A stretch of DNA of 64,000 nucleotides, from positions 1 through 64,000 of the forward strand of contig NZ_JAEULM010000036.1 in the NCBI RefSeq assembly GCF_016793825.1, in the 5' to 3' direction. Every line of letters starts with the position of its first letter. Within the stretch, counting starts at the first letter, position 1. The notes beneath the pieces are model-generated. The model ran no database searches. It was not told the origin of the DNA and saw nothing but the letters and a program-made list of their open reading frames with translations. A program made the translations under genes and the position numbers. Below are positions 30,894 through 38,684 of the stretch, piece after piece. Source of the stretch: Sphingopyxis sp. (GTDB taxonomy: Bacteria; Pseudomonadota; Alphaproteobacteria; Sphingomonadales; Sphingomonadaceae).

Positions 30894-31832
30894 ATGAACG
30901 AGAGCAAGAAGATGGGCAGCGGGATGACGCCCACGAACCGGGCGATATTGATCGCGGCGTTTGTGCTGCTGGCCGCCGCGATCGGCTATACAACCTGGCG
31001 CGATTCCGCCGATTCGGCGGCGGCCACGCTCTCCGAATCACCTGCTGCACCCGATGGCCAGCTGGCCGCGCTGGAGGCGCGCGTGAAGGCCGAGCCGAAC
31101 AGCGCCGAAGCGTGGACCGCGCTGGGTGCGGCGCGATTCGACATGGAAGATTATCCGGGCGCGGCGACGGCTTATGAAAAGGCCGTCGCGCTTTCGCCCG
31201 ATTCGGCCGGGCTCTGGTCGGCGCTGGGCGAAGTCCGGGTTTATTCCAGCAAGCGCGACCCGTTGCCGGCCAATGCGCTGGTGGCGTTCGAAAAGGCGAT
31301 CGCGCTCGACGCGAAAGATCCGCGCGCGCGATATTTCATGGCCGTGAAAAAAGACGTGGCCGGCGATCACAAGGGCGCGATCGAGGACTGGTTCGCGCTG
31401 CTGGCCGAAACCCCGCAGGGCGCCCCTTGGGAAGCCGACCTTCGCCGCACGATCGAGCAGGTCGGGGCGATCCACAAGATCGACGTCGCGGCGCGGCTGA
31501 TGAACACGCAGGCACGGCCGCTGAAGGCCGAAGAGATGCCGGTCGCGGCGCGGGCGATCCCGGGACCCAGCCGCGCGGATATGGAGGCGGCATCGCAGCT
31601 TCCCAAGGGCCAGCAGGACGCGATGATCGAGGGCATGGTGAGCGGACTGGAAGCCAAGCTCAAAGCCGATCCCAAGAACGTCGACCGCTGGATCATGCTG
31701 ATGCGCAGCCGCATGACGCTGGGCGAAACGGCGAAGGCCGCACAAGCGCTCCGCGACGGCATTGCCGCGAACCCGGACGCGACGGGACGATTGAAAGCGC
31801 AGGCACAGCTGCTAGGCGTGCCGGGAGCATAA
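30894..31832 (+). CDS. CcmI/CycH-like TPR protein, possible cytochrome c maturation factor
   Basis: A 312-residue protein with one N-terminal transmembrane helix (about residues 14-34) and periplasmic TPR repeats (AEAWTALGAARFDMEDYPGA, AGLWSALGEVRV). The segment DPRARYFMAVKKDVAGDHKG resembles the CcmI/CycH TPR core that holds apocytochrome c for haem ligation. It lacks the paired N-terminal helices of full CcmI. Position close to a multihaem operon supports a cytochrome role, but no other ccm gene is visible here. ATG 30894 is preceded by AAGGGGACAAAG. A general TPR protein remains possible. Confidence 0.65.
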   Translation: MNESKKMGSGMTPTNRAILIAAFVLLAAAIGYTTWRDSADSAAATLSESPAAPDGQLAALEARVKAEPNSAEAWTALGAARFDMEDYPGAATAYEKAVALSPDSAGLWSALGEVRVYSSKRDPLPANALVAFEKAIALDAKDPRARYFMAVKKDVAGDHKGAIEDWFALLAETPQGAPWEADLRRTIEQVGAIHKIDVAARLMNTQARPLKAEEMPVAARAIPGPSRADMEAASQLPKGQQDAMIEGMVSGLEAKLKADPKNVDRWIMLMRSRMTLGETAKAAQALRDGIAANPDATGRLKAQAQLLGVPGA

Positions 31833-31843
31833 GGGGTGGGTTT

Positions 31844-32509
31844 ATGAAAAATTGGGCTTTTGCGGCGATCGCCGCCGCGTCGCTGCTGTCGACGGCCGCG
31901 CAGGCCGCCGACAGGGTCACGTTCACGATCAACGATGTCACGCTGACGGCGCCGATGCCGGCGGGCTATTGCGAACCGGTGAACAGCGACAAGCTGATCG
32001 CCGACACGCTGGCGAGAGGCGATCGCGACAATATCACGCTCGCGACGCTGATCCGCTGCGACCAGGCGGGGCGGGCCGAAGGGCCCGGCAACGACTATAT
32101 GCTGATCAAGTCGCCGCGGACGGCGCTGACCACAATGATCAGTCGTCCTGAATTCCTGCGCGCCATCAACGCCGAGTTCGGCAAGGCGGATTGGCAGACG
32201 GGCGTAGCGAGCAACGCGGCCACCGACCGGGCCGCCAAGGGCCTCTCCGACGTCCTGGAGACGCCGATGGAGATCGCCGGCGACCTGGCGCCACGCGGAA
32301 GCGACCAGGACTGCGCCTATCTGGGCGGCACGCTCAACGTGAATGGCGGCGGGGTCGTCTATCCGATCATTCTCGGCGGCTGCCTGACCAGTGTCGGGAA
32401 CAAGGTGCTGGCGGTCTATACCTATGACGATCCCGGCAAGGGCGGAGGGGTCGCGGGCAAGATGCGCTTCGCCCGCGACGTCGCGATGGCGATCCGACCC
32501 GTCGACTAG
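31844..32509 (+). CDS. Secreted protein of unknown function
   Basis: A 221-residue protein with a clean signal peptide (MKNWAFAAIAAASLLSTAAQ, cleavage near AQA-AD). The mature part has four cysteines (GYCEP, IRCDQ, DCAYLGG, GGCLTS), enough for two disulfides, and a Gly-rich YPIILGG region. I do not recognise the family. ATG 31844 follows AAGGGGTGGG and the gene lies 11 bases after the TPR gene, so the two are probably co-transcribed. It converges on putA with 10 bases between the stops. Confidence 0.75.
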   Translation: MKNWAFAAIAAASLLSTAAQAADRVTFTINDVTLTAPMPAGYCEPVNSDKLIADTLARGDRDNITLATLIRCDQAGRAEGPGNDYMLIKSPRTALTTMISRPEFLRAINAEFGKADWQTGVASNAATDRAAKGLSDVLETPMEIAGDLAPRGSDQDCAYLGGTLNVNGGGVVYPIILGGCLTSVGNKVLAVYTYDDPGKGGGVAGKMRFARDVAMAIRPVD

Positions 32510-32519
32510 GATCGGGACC

Positions 32520-35500
32520 CTAGCCGGCCATCAACGCCGCATTGCCGCCCGCCGCGGTGATGTCGGTCGAGATCGACTTTTCCTCGGCAAAGCGGTGCAG
32601 ATAGTGCGGGCCGCCGGCTTTCGGACCGGTCCCCGACAGGCCGCGCCCGCCGAAGGGTTGCGAGCCGACGATCGCGCCGATCTGATTGCGGTTCACATAG
32701 ACGTTGCCGACCTCCGCCCGCGCCGCGATATGCGCCGCGACGCCGTCGATCCGTGTGTGGACGCCGAGCGTCAGGCCATAGCCCGAGGCATTGATCGCAT
32801 CGATCAGTGCATCGAGTTCGCCGCCCTTCCACGTCGCGACATGGAGCACGGGGCCGAAGATTTCCCGCTTGAGGTCGGTGACATCATCGAGCCGGATCAC
32901 GACCGGCGGCACGAAATGACCGCCGGCAGGCAAGTTCGTCCGGCCCGCCTCGGCAATGACCCGGCCCGCCGCACGCGCTTCCGCCACATAGGCGGCGATA
33001 TTCGCCTGCGCCTCGTCGTCGATGATCGGGCCGACGTCGATCGCGAGAATCGCGGGATCGCCGACGTTGAGTTCGGCCATCGCGCCTGCAACCATCTCGA
33101 TCATCGTGTCCGCCACATCCTCCTGCACGCAGAGCAGGCGCAGCGCCGAGCAACGTTGTCCCGCTGACTGGAAGGCCGAGCCAACGGCATCGCGCGCGAC
33201 CTGTTCGGGCAGCGCCGTCGAATCGACGATCATTGCGTTCGCGCCGCCGGTTTCAGCGATCAGCGTCGCGATCGGGCCGTCGCGCCCGGCGAGGCTGCGA
33301 TTGATCATCCGCGCGACCTCCGTCGAGCCGGTGAAGGCGACGCCGATGATGTCATTGTGACTCGTCAAAGCAGCACCGACCGTCTCGCCGCGACCGGGGA
33401 GATAGGCGAGGACATCGGCGGGCACGCCCGCTTCGAGCAGCAATTCGACCGCGGCGTGTGCGATCAGCGGGGTCTGTTCGGCGGGCTTGGCCAGCACGGC
33501 ATTGCCGGCAGCGAGCGCAGCCGAGACCTGCCCCAGGAAGATCGCGAGCGGGAAGTTCCACGGGCTGATGCAAACGAAGACGCCCTTGCCTTCCAGGATC
33601 AGTTCGTTGCGTTCGCCGGTCGGGCCGGGAAGCGCGACCGGATAGGTGAAGTCGGCGCGCGCCTGCGCCGCATAATAGCGGAGGAAATCGACCGCCTCGC
33701 GCACTTCGGCGATGGCGTCGAGCAACGTCTTGCCCGCTTCGTCCATGGCGAGTCCCAGAAAGAGCGCGTCGCGCTCCTCCAGCAAGTCGGCTGCGCGTTC
33801 GAGACGGTCCGCCCGAAAGGCGCCGCCCGCGAGGCTCCAGTCGCTCTGCGCCTTGCGTGCCGCGGTGACGGCGGCTTCGACCTGCGCGCGGTCGGCCTCG
33901 ATCACCTGACCCACGATGGCTCCCGTCGCGGGATTGAGGACCGGCCCCGTCACCCCGCCCTGCGTCCGGCCGCCGATGATCGGCGCGGCAACGAGATCGC
34001 CGCGCCGCGCCTTACCGATCGCCGCGGTCAGCGCTTCGGGCACGCCCGGTTCACCAAGGTCGTAGCCGCGCGAATTGCGGCGCACGGGGTCGAAGAGGCC
34101 CAGACCCGTCGCGATCGTCGACGGCGTGCTCGCGATGCTGCGCGGATCGACCGCAAGCTGTTCGGGAGTGACGTCGGGGTCGGAGAATTGATGCACGAAG
34201 CTGGAGTTCGCGCCATTTTCGAGCAAGCGGCGGACAAGATAGGCGAGAAGGTCGCGGTGCGTACCGACCGGCGCATAGACGCGGACCGGCCGTGGCGGCG
34301 GATAGAGCGCCATGATCGCGTCATGCGCGCCCTCGCCCATGCCATGCAGCCGCTGCAGTTCATAGTCGGCGCCCGCAAACAGCTCGGTCACGAAGGCGAG
34401 CGTCATCGCATTGTGGCTCGCGAATGCGGGGAAGATGCAATCCTGACTGTCGCGAAGGATCTGCGTGCAGTGCATATAGTTGAGATCGGTGTGGTTCTTT
34501 GCGGCGAAGACCGGGAAGTCGCCGAGGCCCATGGTCTGTCCGCGCTTGATCTCGGTATCCCAATAAGCGCCCTTGACGAGACGCATCGACAGCTTGACGC
34601 CCCGCGCCCGCGCCTGCGCCGCGACCCAGCGGATCACTTCCGGCGCGCGCTTCTGATAGGCCTGGATGACGATACCGAGCCCGGTCCAGCCATCCGCGAT
34701 CCCGGCCTCGATCAACGCCGCGAACACGTCCATATGCGGTTCGAGCCGGTCGCTTTCCTCGGCATCGATCATCAGCGGGATGTTGACGTCGCGCGCGGCG
34801 CGGGCAAGTTCGATGACGCCGGGGACCAGTTCCTGCCGAACGCGCGCGTCCTGAAAATATTCATAGCGCGGATGAAGCGCGGACAGCTTGATCGAGATGC
34901 CGTGATTTGCGTGCGGGTCGCCGGGTTTCGCGCTCTTTCCGATTCGCTCGATGGCCTTGGCATAGCTGTCGAAATAGCGCCGCGCGTCGGCGGCGGTGCG
35001 CGCTGCTTCGCCGAGCATGTCGAAGCTGGCCAGTTCAGACTTGTCCTTGTCGGCGCGCTTGACCGCGGCATCGATCGTCTCGCCCATCACGAACTGCTGG
35101 CCGAGCAGCTTCATCGCCGCGAGCGCCGCCTGACGGATCACCGGTTCGCCCGAACGACGGATCATCGATTTGAGCAGCGACAACGGGTTCGCCTTGCTGC
35201 CCATCGCGCCGAGCATCAGCGTCGCCGACCCGAGCGACAGCCCGCGGGCCGAGAGCGCGACGATCAGCGGGCTGTCTTCATCCTCGCCATCGTTCCAGTG
35301 ACGGCCCGCGATCTTGTCGCGGATCAGCGCGTTGGCGGTTGCGCTGTCGGGAACCCGGAGCAGCGCTTCGGCCAGACACATCAACACGACGCCTTCCTCG
35401 GTCGAAAGGCGGTAGCGATTCATCAATTGCGCGACGAGCGTTTCCCGGTCGCCCTCTGCCTTTGCCTTGCGGATGAGCGCGAGGCCGCGCTGGGTGGTCG

Positions 35501-35612
35501 CGACGACACTGGCGGGCGAGCGGGCCAGCTCGGCGCGCAGGTCGGCGACGATGTCGGTTTCGGGACGGCGGGCGAGGGCGCGAAGGGCGGCGCGGTCGGT
35601 GGGCTGGGTCAT
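32520..35612 (-). CDS. putA: Bifunctional proline dehydrogenase / P5C dehydrogenase PutA
   Basis: A 1030-residue enzyme that oxidises proline to glutamate in two channelled steps. The N-terminal half holds the proline dehydrogenase barrel (NHGISIKLSALHPRYEY, MIDAEESDR, RLVKGAYWDTEIK). The C-terminal half is an aldehyde dehydrogenase with SPWNFPLAIFLGQV and the catalytic cysteine in AGQRCSALR. It begins with MTQPTDRAALRALARR and lacks the N-terminal ribbon-helix-helix of enterobacterial PutA, so it does not repress its own gene; an Lrp-type regulator is encoded divergently. It is membrane-associated and uses quinone as electron acceptor. Confidence 0.96.
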   Translation of the reverse strand: MTQPTDRAALRALARRPETDIVADLRAELARSPASVVATTQRGLALIRKAKAEGDRETLVAQLMNRYRLSTEEGVVLMCLAEALLRVPDSATANALIRDKIAGRHWNDGEDEDSPLIVALSARGLSLGSATLMLGAMGSKANPLSLLKSMIRRSGEPVIRQAALAAMKLLGQQFVMGETIDAAVKRADKDKSELASFDMLGEAARTAADARRYFDSYAKAIERIGKSAKPGDPHANHGISIKLSALHPRYEYFQDARVRQELVPGVIELARAARDVNIPLMIDAEESDRLEPHMDVFAALIEAGIADGWTGLGIVIQAYQKRAPEVIRWVAAQARARGVKLSMRLVKGAYWDTEIKRGQTMGLGDFPVFAAKNHTDLNYMHCTQILRDSQDCIFPAFASHNAMTLAFVTELFAGADYELQRLHGMGEGAHDAIMALYPPPRPVRVYAPVGTHRDLLAYLVRRLLENGANSSFVHQFSDPDVTPEQLAVDPRSIASTPSTIATGLGLFDPVRRNSRGYDLGEPGVPEALTAAIGKARRGDLVAAPIIGGRTQGGVTGPVLNPATGAIVGQVIEADRAQVEAAVTAARKAQSDWSLAGGAFRADRLERAADLLEERDALFLGLAMDEAGKTLLDAIAEVREAVDFLRYYAAQARADFTYPVALPGPTGERNELILEGKGVFVCISPWNFPLAIFLGQVSAALAAGNAVLAKPAEQTPLIAHAAVELLLEAGVPADVLAYLPGRGETVGAALTSHNDIIGVAFTGSTEVARMINRSLAGRDGPIATLIAETGGANAMIVDSTALPEQVARDAVGSAFQSAGQRCSALRLLCVQEDVADTMIEMVAGAMAELNVGDPAILAIDVGPIIDDEAQANIAAYVAEARAAGRVIAEAGRTNLPAGGHFVPPVVIRLDDVTDLKREIFGPVLHVATWKGGELDALIDAINASGYGLTLGVHTRIDGVAAHIAARAEVGNVYVNRNQIGAIVGSQPFGGRGLSGTGPKAGGPHYLHRFAEEKSISTDITAAGGNAALMAG

Positions 35613-35711
35613 GCCACGGCCTTTAGCATATACACAGAAGTCGATCCGACCTCATTTGATGATCTGAATATATGATTTGACCAAATTTTTGGAGAATATT
35701 AGGTAGATTGT
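35613..35711. promoter_or_regulatory. putA-putR divergent promoter region
   Basis: Ninety-nine AT-rich bases separate the two start codons. The stretch includes a short palindrome, CCAAATTTTTGG (35681-35692), and repeated TTTGA/TGATTTGA elements resembling the degenerate AT-rich sites of Lrp-family regulators. By analogy with PutR systems, this is where the regulator should bind and activate putA when proline is present. Exact -35/-10 boxes could not be fixed. Confidence 0.5.
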
Positions 35712-36182
35712 ATGAAAAATGGCATTTCCTCAGTCGATCTGGATGAGTTCGATCGCAAGATCCTGACGATCCTGGGGCGCGACGGACGCATCACCTATAC
35801 CGATCTCGCGCAGCGGGTCGGGCTGTCGAAGACACCGTGTCAGCAGCGGGTGAAACGTCTGGTCGACAGCGGGTTGATCACCGGATTTCGCGCGATCGTC
35901 GATCCGGCCAAGGTCGGCCTCGACCATGTCGCCTTCACCGAGGTGAAATTGTCCGACACGCGCGAGGAGGCGCTGCGCCGGTTCAACACGGCGGTACGGC
36001 AGATCCCGGAGGTCGAGGAGTGCCACATGATCGCCAGCAGCTTTGACTATCTGCTGAAAGTCCGCACGCCCGATATCCGCCGTTATCGCATCGTGCTGGG
36101 AGAGAAGATCTCAAGCTTGCCGCATGTCGCGAGTACATCGACCTTCGTCGCGATGGAAACCATCCTCGAATCCGCCCGGTGA
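35712..36182 (+). CDS. putR: Lrp/AsnC-family regulator, probable PutR
   Basis: A 156-residue regulator with an N-terminal helix-turn-helix (LDEFDRKILTILGRDGRITYTDLAQRVGLSKTPCQQRVKRL) and a C-terminal RAM ligand-binding domain (VKLSDTREEALRRF, MIASSFDYLLKVRT). Divergent from putA across a 99-base AT-rich region, the arrangement known for the proline-responsive activator PutR in other alphaproteobacteria. It probably senses proline. Its stop converges on the acyl-CoA dehydrogenase gene with 10 bases between. Confidence 0.92.
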   Translation: MKNGISSVDLDEFDRKILTILGRDGRITYTDLAQRVGLSKTPCQQRVKRLVDSGLITGFRAIVDPAKVGLDHVAFTEVKLSDTREEALRRFNTAVRQIPEVEECHMIASSFDYLLKVRTPDIRRYRIVLGEKISSLPHVASTSTFVAMETILESAR

Positions 36183-36192
36183 CATGCTTCGG

Positions 36193-37134
36193 TCAGACGG
36201 CCGCCCGGACATAATCGACCGACCCGCCGTCATCGGCCAGTCGCGCGGCGCCTAGCAGGCGGTTCCAGTATGTCTCGGACCCGTCGGCGAGGCGCCATTC
36301 GTGGAGGCGGCGCGTGTAGAGCTGGAGGTCGAACTCCTCGCTGATCCCGATCGCACCGTGAACCGCATGCGCGGTTGCGGCGAGACGGGCAGCGGCGCTG
36401 CTCGCGATCGACTTGGCCGTCGCCGCGGCGGCGAGACCGGGTGGCAGCCCCCCTGCGCAGCCGATCTGCGAAGCGATGCGGCAAGCGACCATATCCTCGG
36501 CCATCACCGCCATCTGTTGTTGAAGCGCCTGCTGCTTGCCGATCGGCTTGCCGAACTGGATGCGCTCGTTGGCGTAGACGGCGGTCATGGCGGTCAAGCG
36601 GTCGGCGGCGCCCGCGATCAAGGCGGCCCGCAGGATCGCCGCAATCGCGCGCAGGCCGCCCGCAGGCGCCGGGACAGTCGCATCGCCCGGATCGGCGCGC
36701 ACGCGAAGCGCCGTGCTGCCAAACGCGCCGATCGGTTCGCCGTCGGCCGTGATCCGATGCAGCCCGCGCGGCGTTTCGAGGAGGATATCGCGCGCGACGC
36801 GGCCGAAGGGAACGATGGTTTCCCCTGCCGCGCCCACGGTCGCCAGCGCGATCGGCCCTTCCGGCGCGTCGGGGAGCAGCGCGCGCGCGATCATCGTCTC
36901 GCCAACCGGCAACGGCACCGCATGGCGGCCGAGCGCCTGCCACAGAGCGCAAACCTCGGCGAGCGGCAAACCCGCGCCGCCGCGATCCTCCGGCACCAGC
37001 GCATCGAGGAAGCCCGATCCGGCGATGCCGTTCCACAAGGCATCGGCGCTTTCGCCCGCCTCGATCGCGCGCACCGTCGCGGGCGGCGAGAGGTCTGCGA
37101 TCATCCGTTCGAAGGGTTCGAGAAATTCGTTCAT
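36193..37134 (-). CDS. Acyl-CoA dehydrogenase family protein, short subunit
   Basis: A 313-residue protein of the acyl-CoA dehydrogenase superfamily with the C-terminal helical domain (MTAVYANERIQFGKPIGKQQ, AVHGAIGISEEFDLQLYTRRLHEW). It lacks parts of the middle beta domain and the usual catalytic glutamate context, as in the non-catalytic-like partner of heteromeric two-gene ACADs (for example in steroid side-chain degradation). It follows the larger subunit by 13 bases, so a hetero-oligomer is plausible. Substrate unknown. Confidence 0.87.
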   Translation of the reverse strand: MNEFLEPFERMIADLSPPATVRAIEAGESADALWNGIAGSGFLDALVPEDRGGAGLPLAEVCALWQALGRHAVPLPVGETMIARALLPDAPEGPIALATVGAAGETIVPFGRVARDILLETPRGLHRITADGEPIGAFGSTALRVRADPGDATVPAPAGGLRAIAAILRAALIAGAADRLTAMTAVYANERIQFGKPIGKQQALQQQMAVMAEDMVACRIASQIGCAGGLPPGLAAAATAKSIASSAAARLAATAHAVHGAIGISEEFDLQLYTRRLHEWRLADGSETYWNRLLGAARLADDGGSVDYVRAAV

Positions 37135-37147
37135 CGCGCCGGCCCCT

Positions 37148-38305
37148 TCACCGTAATCCCATCCCGCGCGCGATGATCCCGCGCAGGATTTCGCGCGTCC
37201 CGCCACGCAACGAGAAGCTGGGTGCCACATGAGTGACATAAAGCAGCGTGCGGTACAGTTCGGTATCGATGGCTTCGTCGGGATGCGCCGCAAGATCGTC
37301 GCCGATCAGGGCCGGCAACTGCTGTTCGAAGGCGGTACCGAGGTCCTTGACCAATGAGGCCTCGGTCACCGGGCTTTCGCCCGCCGCAAGGCGAGCCGTG
37401 CATGCAATCGACATGGCCCGCAAGACGCCCAGCCGCGCGGTGAAGTCGCCGACGAGCGCGAGCGTTGCGGCATCCTGTCGACCGATGCCTTGCAGATGCC
37501 GGATCCAGGCGTCGAGGAGCACCACGCTCGAATAGATACGCTCCGGCCCGCTGCGTTCGAAGGCGAGTTCGGCGGTGACCTGTTTCCAGCCTTCGCCTTC
37601 GTTGCCGATCAGCGCCCCGTCGGGAAGGTCGACATCCTCGAAGAACACCTCGGCGAAATGCGCATCTCCCGACAGATCGCGGATCGGGCGAATCGTGACG
37701 CCCGGCGCTTTCAGATCGATGATGAGTTGCGACAGGCCGGCATGCCGATCCTCCGGGCTGCCAGACGTGCGGAGCAATGCGATCATATAGTCGCAGTGCG
37801 CCGCGCCCGACGTCCAGATCTTTTGTCCGTTGACGCGCCAGCCGGTTGCGGTGCGCACCGCGCGCGTGCGTACGCTCGCAAGGTCGGACCCCGATCCCGG
37901 CTCGCTCATCCCGATGCAGAAGAAAATCTCGCCGCGCGCGATCCGCGGCAGATAATGGTCGCGCTGCGCCTCGTCGCCGAAATTGAGGATCAGCGGCGCG
38001 CTCTGCCGGTCGGCGATCCAGTGTGCGGCAACCGGCGCGCCGACCGCCAGCAATTCCTCGACGACGACAAAGCGCGCGAAGGGTCCGCGTTCATGCCCGC
38101 CATAGCGCCTGGGGAGCGTCAGCCCGAGAAAGCCCGCCTCGCCCAGCCGGCGACTGAAGGCCGCGTCATAACCCTGCCAGGAACGCGCACGCTGGGCGGT
38201 GCCGGCAGCCGCCGCGGCCTCGGCGGCGATGGCACGAATCGCCGGCCGGATCGCTTCGTCGGCGGCGGGCAGGCTGGCGAGGCTGAGCGTCTCGAACACC
38301 GGCAT
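37148..38305 (-). CDS. Acyl-CoA dehydrogenase, larger subunit
   Basis: A 385-residue FAD enzyme that introduces a double bond into an acyl-CoA. Signature: FFCIGMSEPGSGSDLASVRTRAVRTATGWRVNGQKIWTSGAAH, followed by RSGPERIYSS and the C-terminal SLRGGTREILRGIIARGMGLR. ATG 38305 is preceded by GGGGAGAG. It is the promoter-proximal gene of a two-gene operon with the shorter ACAD subunit and lies next to the island boundary. The specific substrate cannot be read from sequence. Confidence 0.92.
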   Translation of the reverse strand: MPVFETLSLASLPAADEAIRPAIRAIAAEAAAAAGTAQRARSWQGYDAAFSRRLGEAGFLGLTLPRRYGGHERGPFARFVVVEELLAVGAPVAAHWIADRQSAPLILNFGDEAQRDHYLPRIARGEIFFCIGMSEPGSGSDLASVRTRAVRTATGWRVNGQKIWTSGAAHCDYMIALLRTSGSPEDRHAGLSQLIIDLKAPGVTIRPIRDLSGDAHFAEVFFEDVDLPDGALIGNEGEGWKQVTAELAFERSGPERIYSSVVLLDAWIRHLQGIGRQDAATLALVGDFTARLGVLRAMSIACTARLAAGESPVTEASLVKDLGTAFEQQLPALIGDDLAAHPDEAIDTELYRTLLYVTHVAPSFSLRGGTREILRGIIARGMGLR

Positions 38306-38436
38306 CTCTCCCCTTCTTGGTGCCCAAGCCGCTATTGCGCCTTGGCCCCCGCCACAAGCTGCTTTTTGTGGGAGCATCCGGCCCCGCGAAGGATTGACCG
38401 CCGACGCCGGACGCGGCAAAGGCCAAAAACCGGCAC

Positions 38437-38476
38437 GCGGGTGTAGCTCAATGGCAGAGCAGAAGCTTCCCAAGCT
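38437..38476 (+). pseudogene. 5' half of tRNA-Gly(CCC), truncated at the island junction
   Basis: GCGGGTGTAGCTCAATGGCA begins a tRNA-Gly and continues through the D-arm and the anticodon loop with CCC at 38469-38471. It then breaks off after AAGCT (38472-38476): the following bases give no variable loop, no GGTTCGA T-arm and no 3' acceptor strand complementary to GCGGGTG. This marks the left junction of inserted DNA, with the break in the 3' side of the anticodon stem. A full gene may be re-formed at the far end of the island, outside the window. Confidence 0.8.
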
Positions 38477-38684
38477 GAAATTCTGCGAGGATTTCTGCGG
38501 CTTTCGCTGTAAAAAGCGCCAGAACCCACCCTAGCGATTTCAATGACTTACTGAACCCCTGTAAAAACTGACTGGGCGCGCGGGATCGAGGTGCAATTTC
38601 AGCATCGGCAGCGATTTCACGCTTTGCCGGAGCGTACAGTGATTGCTAACTTGAGCGAAACACTGGAGCAGCTAATATGCCTTG

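Noticed and set aside
33357..35675. 772-codon plus-strand open frame opposite putA
   Set aside because: Shadow of putA, which shows complete PRODH and ALDH motifs. The antisense product is Arg-rich and domain-free.
38477..38681. Possible group I intron within tRNA-Gly(CCC)
   Set aside because: Introns in bacterial tRNA anticodon loops are known, but no 3' half of the tRNA is found within the next few hundred bases; hsdR starts about 200 bases later. An island junction explains it better.
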